From an uncultured Polaribacter sp. (GTDB lineage: Bacteria > Bacteroidota > Bacteroidia > Flavobacteriales > Flavobacteriaceae): 64,000 bases of DNA. Position 1 is the stretch's first letter; each line of letters begins with the position of its first letter. Positions 55,496-63,752 of this stretch are shown here, one piece after another. The notes under the pieces are model-generated. The model saw only the letters and a program-made list of their open reading frames with translations. It had not been told where the DNA came from and did no database searches. Where the stretch lies: the NCBI RefSeq assembly GCF_947500975.1, contig NZ_CANMUE010000004.1, positions 62,001-126,000 of the forward strand, given 5' to 3'. Made by a program: the position numbers and the translations under genes.

Positions 55496-56895
55496 TATAT
55501 CGTATCTTTTAAGAAGTTAGCAAACTTCAAAACGAGTTCATCATTATTTTTTGCAGCCGTAATTTGTAATCCAGTAGCGGTTCCTTTCGGAATTGTTAAT
55601 GTTGGTAATTGTCCTAAACTAAAACCAACTGTATAGGCATCAGATAAATACATAGCTAAAGGATCTTTTAAACTATCGCCAATTTTTGGTGGTGTATTTG
55701 GTGTTACAGGCGATAAAATAATATCTACCTCTTTAAAATCCTTTTCAAAATTATCAGAAATTTGATCTCTTAAATTTAGTCCTTTTAAATATATTTCATC
55801 AGAAAAACCTTGAGATAAAACTTGATTTCCACCAACAATTCTACGTTTTGTTTCTTCAGAAAAATTTTCTGAACGCGTAATAGAGTAGGTGTCTTTTAAA
55901 TTTTTTCCTTCAATTCTGTTTCCATAGTTTGTGCCATCTAATCTTGATAAATTAGAAGCAGTTTCTGCCATTGCCAATGTATAATAAGTAGAAACAAGTG
56001 CATCAGATTCAAAGAAATCAAGCTCTTTAACTTTAATTCCTTTTGCTTTTATTTTTTCTATAGATACTAAAAAATCTGCTTTTATTTCATTGTCAATTGC
56101 ATCAGTATTGATGAAATTTTTAAAGTATCCAACAGTTTTTATTTCATCAGAATTTAAAATATTTTCTTGCGATATGTTTTCAGCTTGATACGTAGTTTGA
56201 TCTTTTATATCTTTACCACTCATCGCATTTAAAACAATTCTAATATCCTCAATAGATTTTGCAATTGGTCCAACACAGTCTGTAGATGATGCGTATGCCA
56301 TAATTCCATATCTTGAAATTCTACCATAAGTTGGTTTTAAACCAAACACATTGTTATACCCTGCTGGTTGGCGAATTGAACCTCCGGTATCTCCACCAAT
56401 TGAAAATACGGTGTAATCTTTTGCAACATTTACAGCAGATCCACCACTAGATCCACCACCAACTAAATTAGCATTTATAGCATTTTTTACTGCTCCAAAT
56501 ATGGTGTTTTCAGATGATGAACCATGTCCGAAACTATCGCAATTTTCTTTTACCAAAGGTATTGCACCAGCATCTAATAAATTTTGAATTGCAGTTGCTG
56601 TATAAGGCGATTTATACTTTTTTAGCAAATTAGAACTTGCTGTTGTGTAGGTTCCTTGCACCATATAAACGTCTTTAATTCCAAAAGGAATTCCTTCTAA
56701 TAAATCAATAGTTTCACCATTTGAAATTTTAGCGTCTACATTTGCAGCTAACTTTAAAGCTTGTTTGTCTAAAAGAGAATTAACTGTATTGTTGGTGTTT
56801 GCTTTTAATAAGTTTAATTTTTCTTGTACCAATTCTGTACAAGTTATTTCTTTATCCATCAGTTGTTGATGGATTTTGTGTATTTGAGATTCCAT
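55495..56895 (-). CDS. gatA: Asp/Glu-tRNA amidotransferase subunit A
   Basis: Amidase subunit that releases ammonia from glutamine for GatB. The 466-residue protein has the amidase-signature triad region: Lys in GIPFGIKDVYMVQG, the Gly/Ser-rich loop VGGGSSGGSAVNVAKD and the nucleophile Ser in SIGGDTGGSIRQPAGYN. Second gene of the gatC-like/gatA/gatB-aspS unit: 5 bases after the small upstream gene and overlapping gatB by 1 base. Confidence 0.96.
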   Translation of the reverse strand: MESQIHKIHQQLMDKEITCTELVQEKLNLLKANTNNTVNSLLDKQALKLAANVDAKISNGETIDLLEGIPFGIKDVYMVQGTYTTASSNLLKKYKSPYTATAIQNLLDAGAIPLVKENCDSFGHGSSSENTIFGAVKNAINANLVGGGSSGGSAVNVAKDYTVFSIGGDTGGSIRQPAGYNNVFGLKPTYGRISRYGIMAYASSTDCVGPIAKSIEDIRIVLNAMSGKDIKDQTTYQAENISQENILNSDEIKTVGYFKNFINTDAIDNEIKADFLVSIEKIKAKGIKVKELDFFESDALVSTYYTLAMAETASNLSRLDGTNYGNRIEGKNLKDTYSITRSENFSEETKRRIVGGNQVLSQGFSDEIYLKGLNLRDQISDNFEKDFKEVDIILSPVTPNTPPKIGDSLKDPLAMYLSDAYTVGFSLGQLPTLTIPKGTATGLQITAAKNNDELVLKFANFLKDTI

Positions 56896-56900
56896 AACTA

Positions 56901-57170
56901 TTATTCTTCTATCACTTTAGAAACTACTAAATAGCCGTTTTTTTCCTTTGGAAAGTTTTCAATGATAATTTGTTTTTCAGCATCAGAACTGTTTATTACA
57001 ACATCATTTCTTAAGTCGTTTAAAGATGAAGCATTGTTATGGTTATTATTAAAAGAATTATTATTTGTAGTGTTCGCATTTTTAATAACATCAAATAATT
57101 TGTTCACAGTTTCAGATGGCTGTGCTCCTTTAATACTAGACAAAATGTCTACAGTCATAATTTTACTCAT
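56901..57170 (-). CDS. GatC-like small subunit with unusual Asn-rich N-terminal half
   Basis: An 89-residue protein at the place where gatC is expected. The C-terminal half, SLNDLRNDVVINSSDAEKQI and ENFPKEKNGYLVVSKVIEE, resembles the GatC end in which an LRxD segment is followed by a GYFxVPKVIE-type strand that wraps around GatA. The N-terminal half (TVDILSSIKGAQPSETVNKL, then an Asn/Thr/Ser/His-rich linker, about residues 33-48) does not show the usual GatC helices. Thus a divergent or truncated GatC is my best guess; an unrelated accessory protein is possible. Five bases upstream of gatA. Confidence 0.62.
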   Translation of the reverse strand: MSKIMTVDILSSIKGAQPSETVNKLFDVIKNANTTNNNSFNNNHNNASSLNDLRNDVVINSSDAEKQIIIENFPKEKNGYLVVSKVIEE

Positions 57171-57208
57171 CTTTTTTATTTTAGTTTATAATTAAAACTT
57201 TAAGGCGG

Positions 57209-57216
57209 CAAAATTA
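57209..57216 (-). promoter_or_regulatory. Bacteroidota -7 element for the gat operon
   Basis: On the minus strand TAATTTTG, an exact TAnnTTTG match, 38 bases before the GatC-like ATG. No clear -33 box. Confidence 0.5.
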
Positions 57217-57495
57217 CAAAAGTTTTGTCAGCAGTTAAAGTATATTACAAAGAAAACACACCAACAATTTATCATCTAAATCATCGGTGCGTTACATTAA
57301 TTCAGTAAATTCAAATCAAACATTTGTTTGGTACTGCAATTAACGGATTTTGAGTGTTATTTTAAACTAAATTAATATTTTTGATTTTATATTTAAACTT
57401 TTATTTGATATATGGTTTCAATATGTAACTTTTTGAATTGCGTTTTAATTTTTTTTTTTAAAATCTGTTAATGATTAAAAAAAAACTACATAAAA
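57217..57495. other. Gene-free divergent region between the gat and trp operons
   Basis: About 280 bases of mostly A/T-rich DNA with no coding potential seen. It contains a short dyad CAAACATTTGTTTG near 57318, of unknown meaning. Confidence 0.5.
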
Positions 57496-57527
57496 TTTGT
57501 TCAACTAAAAAACCCTTTTTACATTTG
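57496..57527 (+). promoter_or_regulatory. trp operon promoter
   Basis: TTTG (57496-57499) and TACATTTG (57520-57527) with a 20-base spacer give a near-perfect match to the Bacteroidota promoter. Transcription should begin about 6-8 bases later, which is essentially at the ATG of the leader peptide (57535), so the leader transcript may be leaderless. Confidence 0.75.
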
Positions 57528-57534
57528 TTGCTCA

Positions 57535-57579
57535 ATGAAAAAACAAAATAACATATGGTGGTGGAACTCTCTTAATTAA
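57535..57579 (+). CDS. trpL: trp leader peptide with three consecutive Trp codons
   Basis: ATG at 57535, stop at 57577-57579, encoding the 14-residue peptide MKKQNNIWWWNSLN. Three TGG codons in a row (57556-57564) are the hallmark of a trp attenuator: with scarce Trp-tRNA the ribosome stalls here and the downstream antiterminator can form. A second TAA-like stop context follows. It is 36 bases before the terminator stem and 176 bases before trpE. Confidence 0.88.
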   Translation: MKKQNNIWWWNSLN

Positions 57580-57582
57580 TAA

Positions 57583-57649
57583 GTGAGAACAAACCTACTG
57601 TGTATATTATATAACAAAAAAGGCTTATCTCACGATAAGCCTTTTTTTT
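57583..57649 (+). promoter_or_regulatory. trp attenuator: antiterminator arm and intrinsic terminator
   Basis: The terminator is AGGCTTATC-TCAC-GATAAGCCT (57621-57642, nine pairs) preceded by A and followed by a run of T (to 57649). Just after the leader peptide stop, GTGAGA (57583-57588) is complementary to TCTCAC (57628-57633) in the terminator's left arm and loop, giving a competing antiterminator. A stalled ribosome on the Trp codons would leave GTGAGA free. Confidence 0.82.
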
Positions 57650-57657
57650 GTTAAAAA

Positions 57658-57745
57658 GTCATTACGAGGAGTTTTTACCAAAAAGTAACCTCTTCATTAA
57701 TAATCAGATTGCCACAGCAAATTAGAAATTTGCTTAGTAATTACA
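57658..57745. repeat. Worn copy of the GTCATT intergenic repeat, between attenuator and trpE
   Basis: Begins GTCATTACGAGGAG and ends in GTAATTAC, with an internal CAGATTGC, the same framework as the complete copies further on, but with a diverged middle. Confidence 0.5.
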
Positions 57746-57755
57746 TCAAAATAAA

Positions 57756-59147
57756 ATGAAAAAATTACAGTTTAAAACAATATTTAAAACTAAAATGGCA
57801 GACACAGTAACACCTGTAGGTTTGTATTTACGTTTTAGAGATAAATTTGCAAACACACTTTTGTTAGAAAGTTCAGATTATCATAGTAAAGAAGAAAGTT
57901 TTTCTTTTATTGCAATTGAGCCCGTTGTTTCTATGAAAGTAGATGATTATCAGTTTTCGGTTTCTCATAAAGGAACACAAATTGATAAACAACCTATCAA
58001 TAAAAATTTTTATGATTTATTTGATAAATTTACAAATTCTATAGCATTAGATTGTCCTGCTGAATTAAAATCATTTAACGGTTTGTATGGTTATACAACC
58101 TTTGATTCTGTTCAATATTTTGAAAACATTCAATTTAAAAACAAAAAAGCACCTTCTGCAATCCCAGAAATGCAATATAGTTTTTATCGTTTTATAATTG
58201 CCATTAATCATTTTAATGATGAAATGACGTTGATAGAAAATATTGAAGAAGGAACAGAATCTCGCATAAAAGAAATTCAAACAATTATTGATGCACAAGC
58301 ATTTAATACACAAAAATTCGAAATTGTAGGCGAAGAAACATCAAATACAACTGGCGAAGAATTTATAGATTATGTGCGTAAAGCTAAATCGCATTGTAAA
58401 AGAGGCGATGTTTTTCAATTAGTATTATCACGTCAATTTCAACAAAAATTTAAAGGCGATGAGTTTAATGTTTATAGAGCACTACGTTCTATAAATCCAT
58501 CACCATATTTATTTTATTTTGATTATGGTTCTTTTAAATTAATGGGTTCTTCACCAGAAGCACAAATTAAAATTTCTGCGGGTAAAGCAACTATTAATCC
58601 AATTGCTGGTACTTTTAGAAGAACTGGAGATATGGCGGAAGACATTAAATTAGGTAAAAAATTATCTGAAGATAAAAAAGAAACTGCAGAACACGTAATG
58701 CTGGTAGATTTAGCGCGTAACGATTTAAGTAAACACGCAGACAATGTTACAGTTGAGGTTTTTAAAGAAGTACAGTATTTTAGCCACGTAATTCATTTGG
58801 TTTCTACGGTTAGAGGAAAAATTAAAGGAAATCCGATAGAAATTGTTGGAGATACTTTTCCTGCCGGAACTTTAAGTGGTGCGCCAAAATATAAAGCAAT
58901 GGAGTTGATTGACAAATATGAAAATCAAACTCGTGGTTTTTATGGTGGAGCAGTAGGAATTATCGGTTTAGATGGTTCTGTAAATTTAGCAATTGCAATT
59001 CGTTCTTTTGTTAGTAAAAACAACGTTTTGTATTCACAAGCAGGAGCAGGAATCGTTATTCATTCCGATGAAAAAAAGGAATTACAAGAAGTAAATAATA
59101 AATTAGCAGCGTTAAAAAAAGCGTTGATTTTAGCAGAAAATATTTAG
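57756..59147 (+). CDS. trpE: Anthranilate synthase component I
   Basis: Makes anthranilate from chorismate with ammonia from TrpG. The 463-residue protein has the chorismate-binding core: FIDYVRKAKSHCKRGDVFQLVLSRQF, NPSPYLFYFDYGSFKLMGSSPEAQIKI, NPIAGTFRRTGD, LVDLARNDLSKHADNV and FPAGTLSGAPKYKAMELIDKYE, and ends with SQAGAGIVIHSDEKKELQEV. First enzyme of the operon, controlled by the attenuator upstream. Confidence 0.97.
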   Translation: MKKLQFKTIFKTKMADTVTPVGLYLRFRDKFANTLLLESSDYHSKEESFSFIAIEPVVSMKVDDYQFSVSHKGTQIDKQPINKNFYDLFDKFTNSIALDCPAELKSFNGLYGYTTFDSVQYFENIQFKNKKAPSAIPEMQYSFYRFIIAINHFNDEMTLIENIEEGTESRIKEIQTIIDAQAFNTQKFEIVGEETSNTTGEEFIDYVRKAKSHCKRGDVFQLVLSRQFQQKFKGDEFNVYRALRSINPSPYLFYFDYGSFKLMGSSPEAQIKISAGKATINPIAGTFRRTGDMAEDIKLGKKLSEDKKETAEHVMLVDLARNDLSKHADNVTVEVFKEVQYFSHVIHLVSTVRGKIKGNPIEIVGDTFPAGTLSGAPKYKAMELIDKYENQTRGFYGGAVGIIGLDGSVNLAIAIRSFVSKNNVLYSQAGAGIVIHSDEKKELQEVNNKLAALKKALILAENI

Positions 59148-59242
59148 GGCGTTTTAACAGGCTTTCCACTATATCTTTTTTCAGAAAAAGAAAAAAGGTT
59201 AAGAATATCAACAGATATTTGAACTGTTTCAATCCTTAACGC
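59147..59242. repeat. Palindromic intergenic element between trpE and trpG
   Basis: Starts GGCGTTTTAACAGGCTTTCC and ends CTGTTTCAATCCTTAACGC; the ends are inverted complements in parts (GCGTT...AACGC). The layout GGCGTT..GGGCTTTCCGCTATATCTTTTTT..CAATCCCTAACGC is a repeat I recall as frequent between flavobacterial genes. It overlaps the trpE stop codon region. Confidence 0.6.
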
Positions 59243-59254
59243 AAATTGAGAAAT

Positions 59255-59830
59255 ATGAAAATATTAATTTTAGATAATTACGATTCTTTTACCTATAACT
59301 TAGTTCATATGGTAGAAAAAATTACAGGAACATTTCCTGCAGTTTTTAGAAATGATGAAATAAGTATTGCAGATGTAGGTAACTACGATATGATAATGTT
59401 GTCTCCAGGCCCTGGAATTCCCGATGAAGCAGGAATCTTAAAAGAGGTAATTAAAACCTACGCAGGCATAAAACCAATTTTCGGAGTTTGTTTAGGTTTA
59501 CAAGCAATAACAGAAGTTTTTGGAGGAAAAATCATCAATTTAGATGATGTTTTTCATGGAGTTGCAACTGAGATGAAAGTAACAGATAAAAATGCAACTA
59601 TATTTAAAGATGTACCAGAAACGTTTTTAGCAGCACGTTACCATTCTTGGGCAGCAACAGATGAAGGTTTTCCAGAAGAAATACAAGTAACTGCAAGAGA
59701 TGAAGATGGATTGATACAAGCAATAGAGCATAAAGTATATCCAATATCTGCGGTTCAATTTCATCCAGAATCTATTTTAACAGAGGTTGGAGAGCAATTG
59801 GTTACTAATTTTATCAATGCAAGTTCATAA
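59255..59830 (+). CDS. trpG: Anthranilate synthase component II (glutamine amidotransferase)
   Basis: Supplies ammonia to TrpE. The 191-residue protein has the class-I amidotransferase triad: Cys in FGVCLGLQAI, and His/Glu in SAVQFHPESILTE. The start MKILILDNYDSFTYNLVHMVEK at 59255 fits the family; an upstream TTG in the repeat would add three residues. Its TAATG overlaps the trpD start by one base. Confidence 0.96.
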   Translation: MKILILDNYDSFTYNLVHMVEKITGTFPAVFRNDEISIADVGNYDMIMLSPGPGIPDEAGILKEVIKTYAGIKPIFGVCLGLQAITEVFGGKIINLDDVFHGVATEMKVTDKNATIFKDVPETFLAARYHSWAATDEGFPEEIQVTARDEDGLIQAIEHKVYPISAVQFHPESILTEVGEQLVTNFINASS

Positions 59831-60819
59831 TGAAAGCAATTTTAAACAGACTATATAATCACGAAAGATTGTCTAAATCTGAAGCAAAACAAATCTTAAA
59901 AGATATTGCTGCTGAAAAATACAATGACGCACATTTAGCATCATTTATGACCGTTTTTATGATGCGACCAATTACTGCTGATGAACTCTCTGGGTTTAGA
60001 GATGCGTTAAAAGAACTATCTATAAAAGTAGATTTATCAGATTATAATACTATTGATATTGTTGGAACTGGTGGAGATGGAAAAGATACGTTTAACATAT
60101 CAACCTTAACGTCTTTTATTGTTGCAGGAACAGGGCAAAAAGTTGCTAAACATGGCAACTATTCAGTTTCTTCTCAATCAGGTTCTTCTGATATGTTAGA
60201 GAGTTTTGGATACAATTTTACAAACGATGAAAGTGTATTAAAAGAGCATTTAGAGAAAGCAAATATTTGTTTTTTACACGCACCAAAATTTCATCCGGCA
60301 ATGAAAGCTGTTGGGCCAACAAGAAAAGCGTTGGCGTTAAAAACATTTTTTAATATGTTAGGGCCTCTAGTAAATCCAAGTTCACCAAAAAATCATATGT
60401 TAGGTACTTTTAATTTAGAAGTTGCACGTTTGTATAATTATATTTTACAAGAAGAAGATATTAATTATGGAATTATTCATGCGTTAGATGGTTATGATGA
60501 AATTTCATTAACAAGCGGATTTAAATTCTTTACTAAAAACGGAGAACAAATTATAAATCCTGAAGATTTAGGGCAGAAAAGAATTCAACAATCAGAAATA
60601 TTTGGGGGGAATTCAGTTACAGATGCAGCAAAAATTTTCAAATCTATTTTAGAAGGAAAAGGTACTGAAGCTCAAAACAATGTGGTTTTAACAAATGCAG
60701 CTTTTGCTTTAACCATTGTTGATGAAACAAAGCCTTTTGAAGTTGCTTTTAATGAAGCTAAAGATTCGCTTTTTGGATTAAAAGCAAAACAAACATTAGA
60801 AAAATTAGTGAGTTTATAA
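59830..60819 (+). CDS. trpD: Anthranilate phosphoribosyltransferase
   Basis: Transfers phosphoribose from PRPP to anthranilate. The 329-residue protein has DIVGTGGDGKDTFNISTLTSF (the PRPP-binding GTGGD loop), KHGNYSVSSQSGSSDMLESFG, APKFHPAMKAVGPTRKALALKTFFNMLGPLVNPSSPKN, all typical. Translation is coupled to trpG. Confidence 0.97.
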   Translation: MKAILNRLYNHERLSKSEAKQILKDIAAEKYNDAHLASFMTVFMMRPITADELSGFRDALKELSIKVDLSDYNTIDIVGTGGDGKDTFNISTLTSFIVAGTGQKVAKHGNYSVSSQSGSSDMLESFGYNFTNDESVLKEHLEKANICFLHAPKFHPAMKAVGPTRKALALKTFFNMLGPLVNPSSPKNHMLGTFNLEVARLYNYILQEEDINYGIIHALDGYDEISLTSGFKFFTKNGEQIINPEDLGQKRIQQSEIFGGNSVTDAAKIFKSILEGKGTEAQNNVVLTNAAFALTIVDETKPFEVAFNEAKDSLFGLKAKQTLEKLVSL

Positions 60820-60827
60820 ATAAATGT

Positions 60828-60898
60828 GTCATTATGAACGAGGTTACGAGTGTGTTAATTGTTAATTAAAAAGAGATTGCTTCGTTCCTCGCAATGAC
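60828..60898. repeat. GTCATT-type palindromic intergenic repeat, trpD-trpC gap
   Basis: Left arm GTCATTATGAACGAGG and right arm TTCGTTCCTCGCAATGAC are inverted; the middle holds GAGATTGC. It fills almost the whole 93-base gap. Confidence 0.75.
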
Positions 60899-60912
60899 AG
60901 AATATATAAGAA

Positions 60913-61701
60913 ATGACAATTTTAGATAAAATAATCGCATTTAAGAAAAAGGAAGTTGCTAAAATTAAAGCAGAAGTTCCTGTTCAAAAATTAGTGCAAA
61001 GTCCAAGTTTTGGAAGAACAACTTTTTCATTAAAAAAATCATTGTTAGAAGTAGGTTCAACGGGGATTATCGCAGAATATAAGCGTCAATCTCCTTCTAA
61101 AGGAATTATTAATGATACAGCAACTATTGCAGAGGTTACTAATGGATATTTAGATGCAAATGTAGCAGCACAATCAATATTAACAGATACTTCTTTTTTT
61201 GGAGGTACAATGGCTGATTTGATGGAAGCAAGAGTTATCAATCAACAAAAACCGATTTTAAGAAAAGATTTTATTGTTGATGGTTTTCAAATTGTAGAAG
61301 CCAAAGCAATTGGAGCAGATGTTATTTTATTAATTGCATCTTGTTTAACATCAAAAGAATTAAAAAACTACGGAAACTTAGCAACAGATTTAGGTTTAGA
61401 AGTTTTGTATGAGGTGCATACGCAAGAAGATTTAGATAAAATTAACGATTTAGACAATAAGATTATAGGAATTAACAACCGTAATTTAAAAACTTTTGAA
61501 GTTGATTTAGAGCATTCTATAAAACTAGCAGATCAAATTCCTGACACTTGTTTAAAAGTTTCTGAAAGTGGAATTTCTGATCCTAAAATTATTACTGGGT
61601 TAAAAGAATTTGGGTTTCTAGGATTTTTAATTGGAGAAAACTTTATGAAAACCGAAAATCCTGGAGAAGCTTGTCAAGAATTTATCAGTCAAATACGATA
61701 A
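60913..61701 (+). CDS. trpC: Indole-3-glycerol-phosphate synthase
   Basis: TIM-barrel enzyme of 262 residues that decarboxylates and closes CdRP to indoleglycerol phosphate. Signatures: IIAEYKRQSPSKGIIND (catalytic Lys), ILTDTSFFGGT, PILRKDFIVDGFQIVEAKAIGADVILLI, GINNRNLKTFEVDLEHS and SESGISDP. Followed 3 bases later by a palindromic repeat. Confidence 0.97.
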   Translation: MTILDKIIAFKKKEVAKIKAEVPVQKLVQSPSFGRTTFSLKKSLLEVGSTGIIAEYKRQSPSKGIINDTATIAEVTNGYLDANVAAQSILTDTSFFGGTMADLMEARVINQQKPILRKDFIVDGFQIVEAKAIGADVILLIASCLTSKELKNYGNLATDLGLEVLYEVHTQEDLDKINDLDNKIIGINNRNLKTFEVDLEHSIKLADQIPDTCLKVSESGISDPKIITGLKEFGFLGFLIGENFMKTENPGEACQEFISQIR

Positions 61702-61704
61702 TAA

Positions 61705-61774
61705 GTCATTACGAAGAAGAATGACGAAGTAATCTGTTTATAGAAACAGATTGCTTCATTACATTCGCAATGAC
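61705..61774. repeat. GTCATT-type palindromic intergenic repeat, trpC-trpF gap
   Basis: Left arm GTCATTACGAAGAAGAATGACGAAG, with right arm GATTGCTTCATTACATTCGCAATGAC (61749-61774). Nearly fills the 88-base gap. The left arm contains a nested ATGACGAAG. Confidence 0.75.
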
Positions 61775-61789
61775 AAAAAAGCAATAATA

Positions 61790-62494
61790 ATGAAACTGAA
61801 AGTGTGCGGAATGAAATTCACAGAAAATATTCAACAAGTTGCCCATTTGCAACCTGATTATTTGGGGTTTATTTTCTATGAAAAATCAAAAAGAAATTTT
61901 GAGGGAATTATTCCAGAATTTTCTAATTTGATAAAAAAAACAGGTGTTTTTGTTAATGAATATATAGAGATTGTTATTTCTTTAGTTGAAGAATATAATT
62001 TAGATGCTATTCAATTACATGGAGATGAATCTGTAGAATATGTTGCCAATTTAAAAAAGCAATTAACTGAAAGAAGGACTTTGTTTATTGAAGAAAATAA
62101 GCAGATTAAAAAGAAAAAAAATAAACATTATATTTCTGAAAGTGAAGTTGAAATTATTAAGGTTTTTGGGATAAAAGACGAGTTTAATTTTGATGTTTTA
62201 GAACCTTATTTAGAGGTTGTAGATTATTTTCTATTTGACACAAAAGGAAAAGAAAGAGGAGGAAATGGAATTAAATTTGATTGGTCTGTTTTAGAAAAAT
62301 ATCCTTTTGAGAAACCTTTCTTTTTAAGTGGTGGAATAGGATTACAAGATGTTGATGAGGTTCAAAAAATAATAAAATCAAATTTACCAATTTACGCATT
62401 AGATGTAAATAGTAAGTTTGAAAGTAAACCAGGAGTTAAGAAAATAGAAGAATTAGAGAAGTTTAAAAAAACTGTCATTTTGAACGAAATGTAA
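61790..62494 (+). CDS. trpF: Phosphoribosylanthranilate isomerase
   Basis: Isomerises PRA to CdRP. From the ATG at 61790 the protein is 234 residues ([17 protein letters not shown]), with [45 protein letters not shown] and [12 protein letters not shown] as family landmarks. An upstream ATG (61751) lies within the repeat and is not used. The last residues, TVILNEM, are encoded by the next palindromic repeat, which starts at 62474. Confidence 0.95.
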   Translation: MKLKVCGMKFTENIQQVAHLQPDYLGFIFYEKSKRNFEGIIPEFSNLIKKTGVFVNEYIEIVISLVEEYNLDAIQLHGDESVEYVANLKKQLTERRTLFIEENKQIKKKKNKHYISESEVEIIKVFGIKDEFNFDVLEPYLEVVDYFLFDTKGKERGGNGIKFDWSVLEKYPFEKPFFLSGGIGLQDVDEVQKIIKSNLPIYALDVNSKFESKPGVKKIEELEKFKKTVILNEM

Positions 62495-62543
62495 AATCTC
62501 TAGTGAGATAATTTTTGAGATTTCTTCATTAAGCCGAAATGAC
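62474..62543. repeat. GTCATT-type palindromic repeat overlapping the 3' end of trpF
   Basis: Left arm GTCATTTTGAACGAAATG (62474-62491) lies inside trpF and right arm AAGCCGAAATGAC ends at 62543; the middle contains AAATCTC and GAGATTTCTTC as an inner dyad. It belongs to the AAATCTC-containing subtype of the repeat. Confidence 0.75.
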
Positions 62544-62567
62544 AAACGAACGAATATTATAAATAAT

Positions 62568-63752
62568 ATGAAATCAAAATTTCACCCAGACAAAAATGGA
62601 TATTATGGACAATTTGGAGGTGCATTTATACCAGAATTGTTATATCCTAATGTGAAAGAATTAGAAGATAATTACATTCAAATTATCAATTCTGATGAAT
62701 TTCAAAAAGAATATAAAGCATTATTAAAAGACTATGTAGGTCGTCCAAGTCCGCTGTATTTGGCTAAACGTTTATCAGAAAAATATAACGCTTTTATTTA
62801 TTTAAAACGAGAAGATTTAAATCATACAGGTGCCCACAAAGTAAACAATACTATTGGTCAGATTCTTGTTGCTAAGAAGTTAGGGAAAACCAAAATTATT
62901 GCAGAAACAGGAGCAGGGCAACATGGGGTTGCAACGGCTACAGTTTGTGCGTTAATGGGCTTAGAATGCACCGTTTTTATGGGCGAAAAAGATATTGAGC
63001 GTCAAGCTCCAAATGTTGCCAGAATGAAAATGCTAGGTGCAAAAGTTATACCTGCATTAAGTGGAAGCAAAACTTTAAAAGACGCTACAAATGAAGCAAT
63101 ACGTTATTGGATTCAACATCCAGAAACCTTTTATTTAATAGGTTCTGTAGTTGGCCCTCATCCATATCCTGATATGGTTGCTCGTTTACAAGCCGTAATT
63201 TCAGAAGAAATAAAATGGCAGTTAAAAGAGAAAACAGGTAAAGAAAATCCTGATACAATAATTGCCTGTGTTGGTGGAGGTAGTAATGCTGCTGGTGCTT
63301 TTTATCATTATATGGATGATGAAGACGTTGAGTTAATAGCTGTTGAAGCATCTGGTTTAGGGGTAAATTCTGGTGAAAGTGCTGCAACTTCTCAATTAGG
63401 TGAAGTAGGAATTATTCATGGTTCTAAAACCATTTTAATGCAAGATGAATACGGTCAAATTGTAGAGCCTTACTCTATTTCTGCAGGTTTAGATTATCCA
63501 GGTGTTGGCCCTTTACATGCTTACTTATTTGATTCTAAAAGAGCTACTTTTATGAATGCAACAGATAAAGAAGCATTAACTGCCGCGTATGAATTAACAA
63601 AGATAGAAGGAATTATTCCAGCTCTAGAAAGTGCACATGCATTGGCGGTTTTATCAAAAATTACATTTAAAAAAGATCAAGTAGTTGTGGTAAATTTATC
63701 TGGTAGAGGAGATAAAGATTTAGAAACTTATATTAAACATTTAGAAGATTAA
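62568..63752 (+). CDS. trpB: Tryptophan synthase beta chain
   Basis: PLP enzyme of 394 residues joining indole and serine. Landmarks: [18 protein letters not shown] at the start, [18 protein letters not shown] lysine in [25 protein letters not shown], the phosphate-binding [16 protein letters not shown] and [14 protein letters not shown]. Its stop overlaps the next start (TAATG) by 1 base. Confidence 0.98.
   Translation: MKSKFHPDKNGYYGQFGGAFIPELLYPNVKELEDNYIQIINSDEFQKEYKALLKDYVGRPSPLYLAKRLSEKYNAFIYLKREDLNHTGAHKVNNTIGQILVAKKLGKTKIIAETGAGQHGVATATVCALMGLECTVFMGEKDIERQAPNVARMKMLGAKVIPALSGSKTLKDATNEAIRYWIQHPETFYLIGSVVGPHPYPDMVARLQAVISEEIKWQLKEKTGKENPDTIIACVGGGSNAAGAFYHYMDDEDVELIAVEASGLGVNSGESAATSQLGEVGIIHGSKTILMQDEYGQIVEPYSISAGLDYPGVGPLHAYLFDSKRATFMNATDKEALTAAYELTKIEGIIPALESAHALAVLSKITFKKDQVVVVNLSGRGDKDLETYIKHLED

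Noticed and set aside
63085..63387. Minus-strand open frame rich in His, Gln and Leu inside trpB
   Set aside because: Composition is the antisense shadow of a well-conserved gene; no start signal and no family resemblance.
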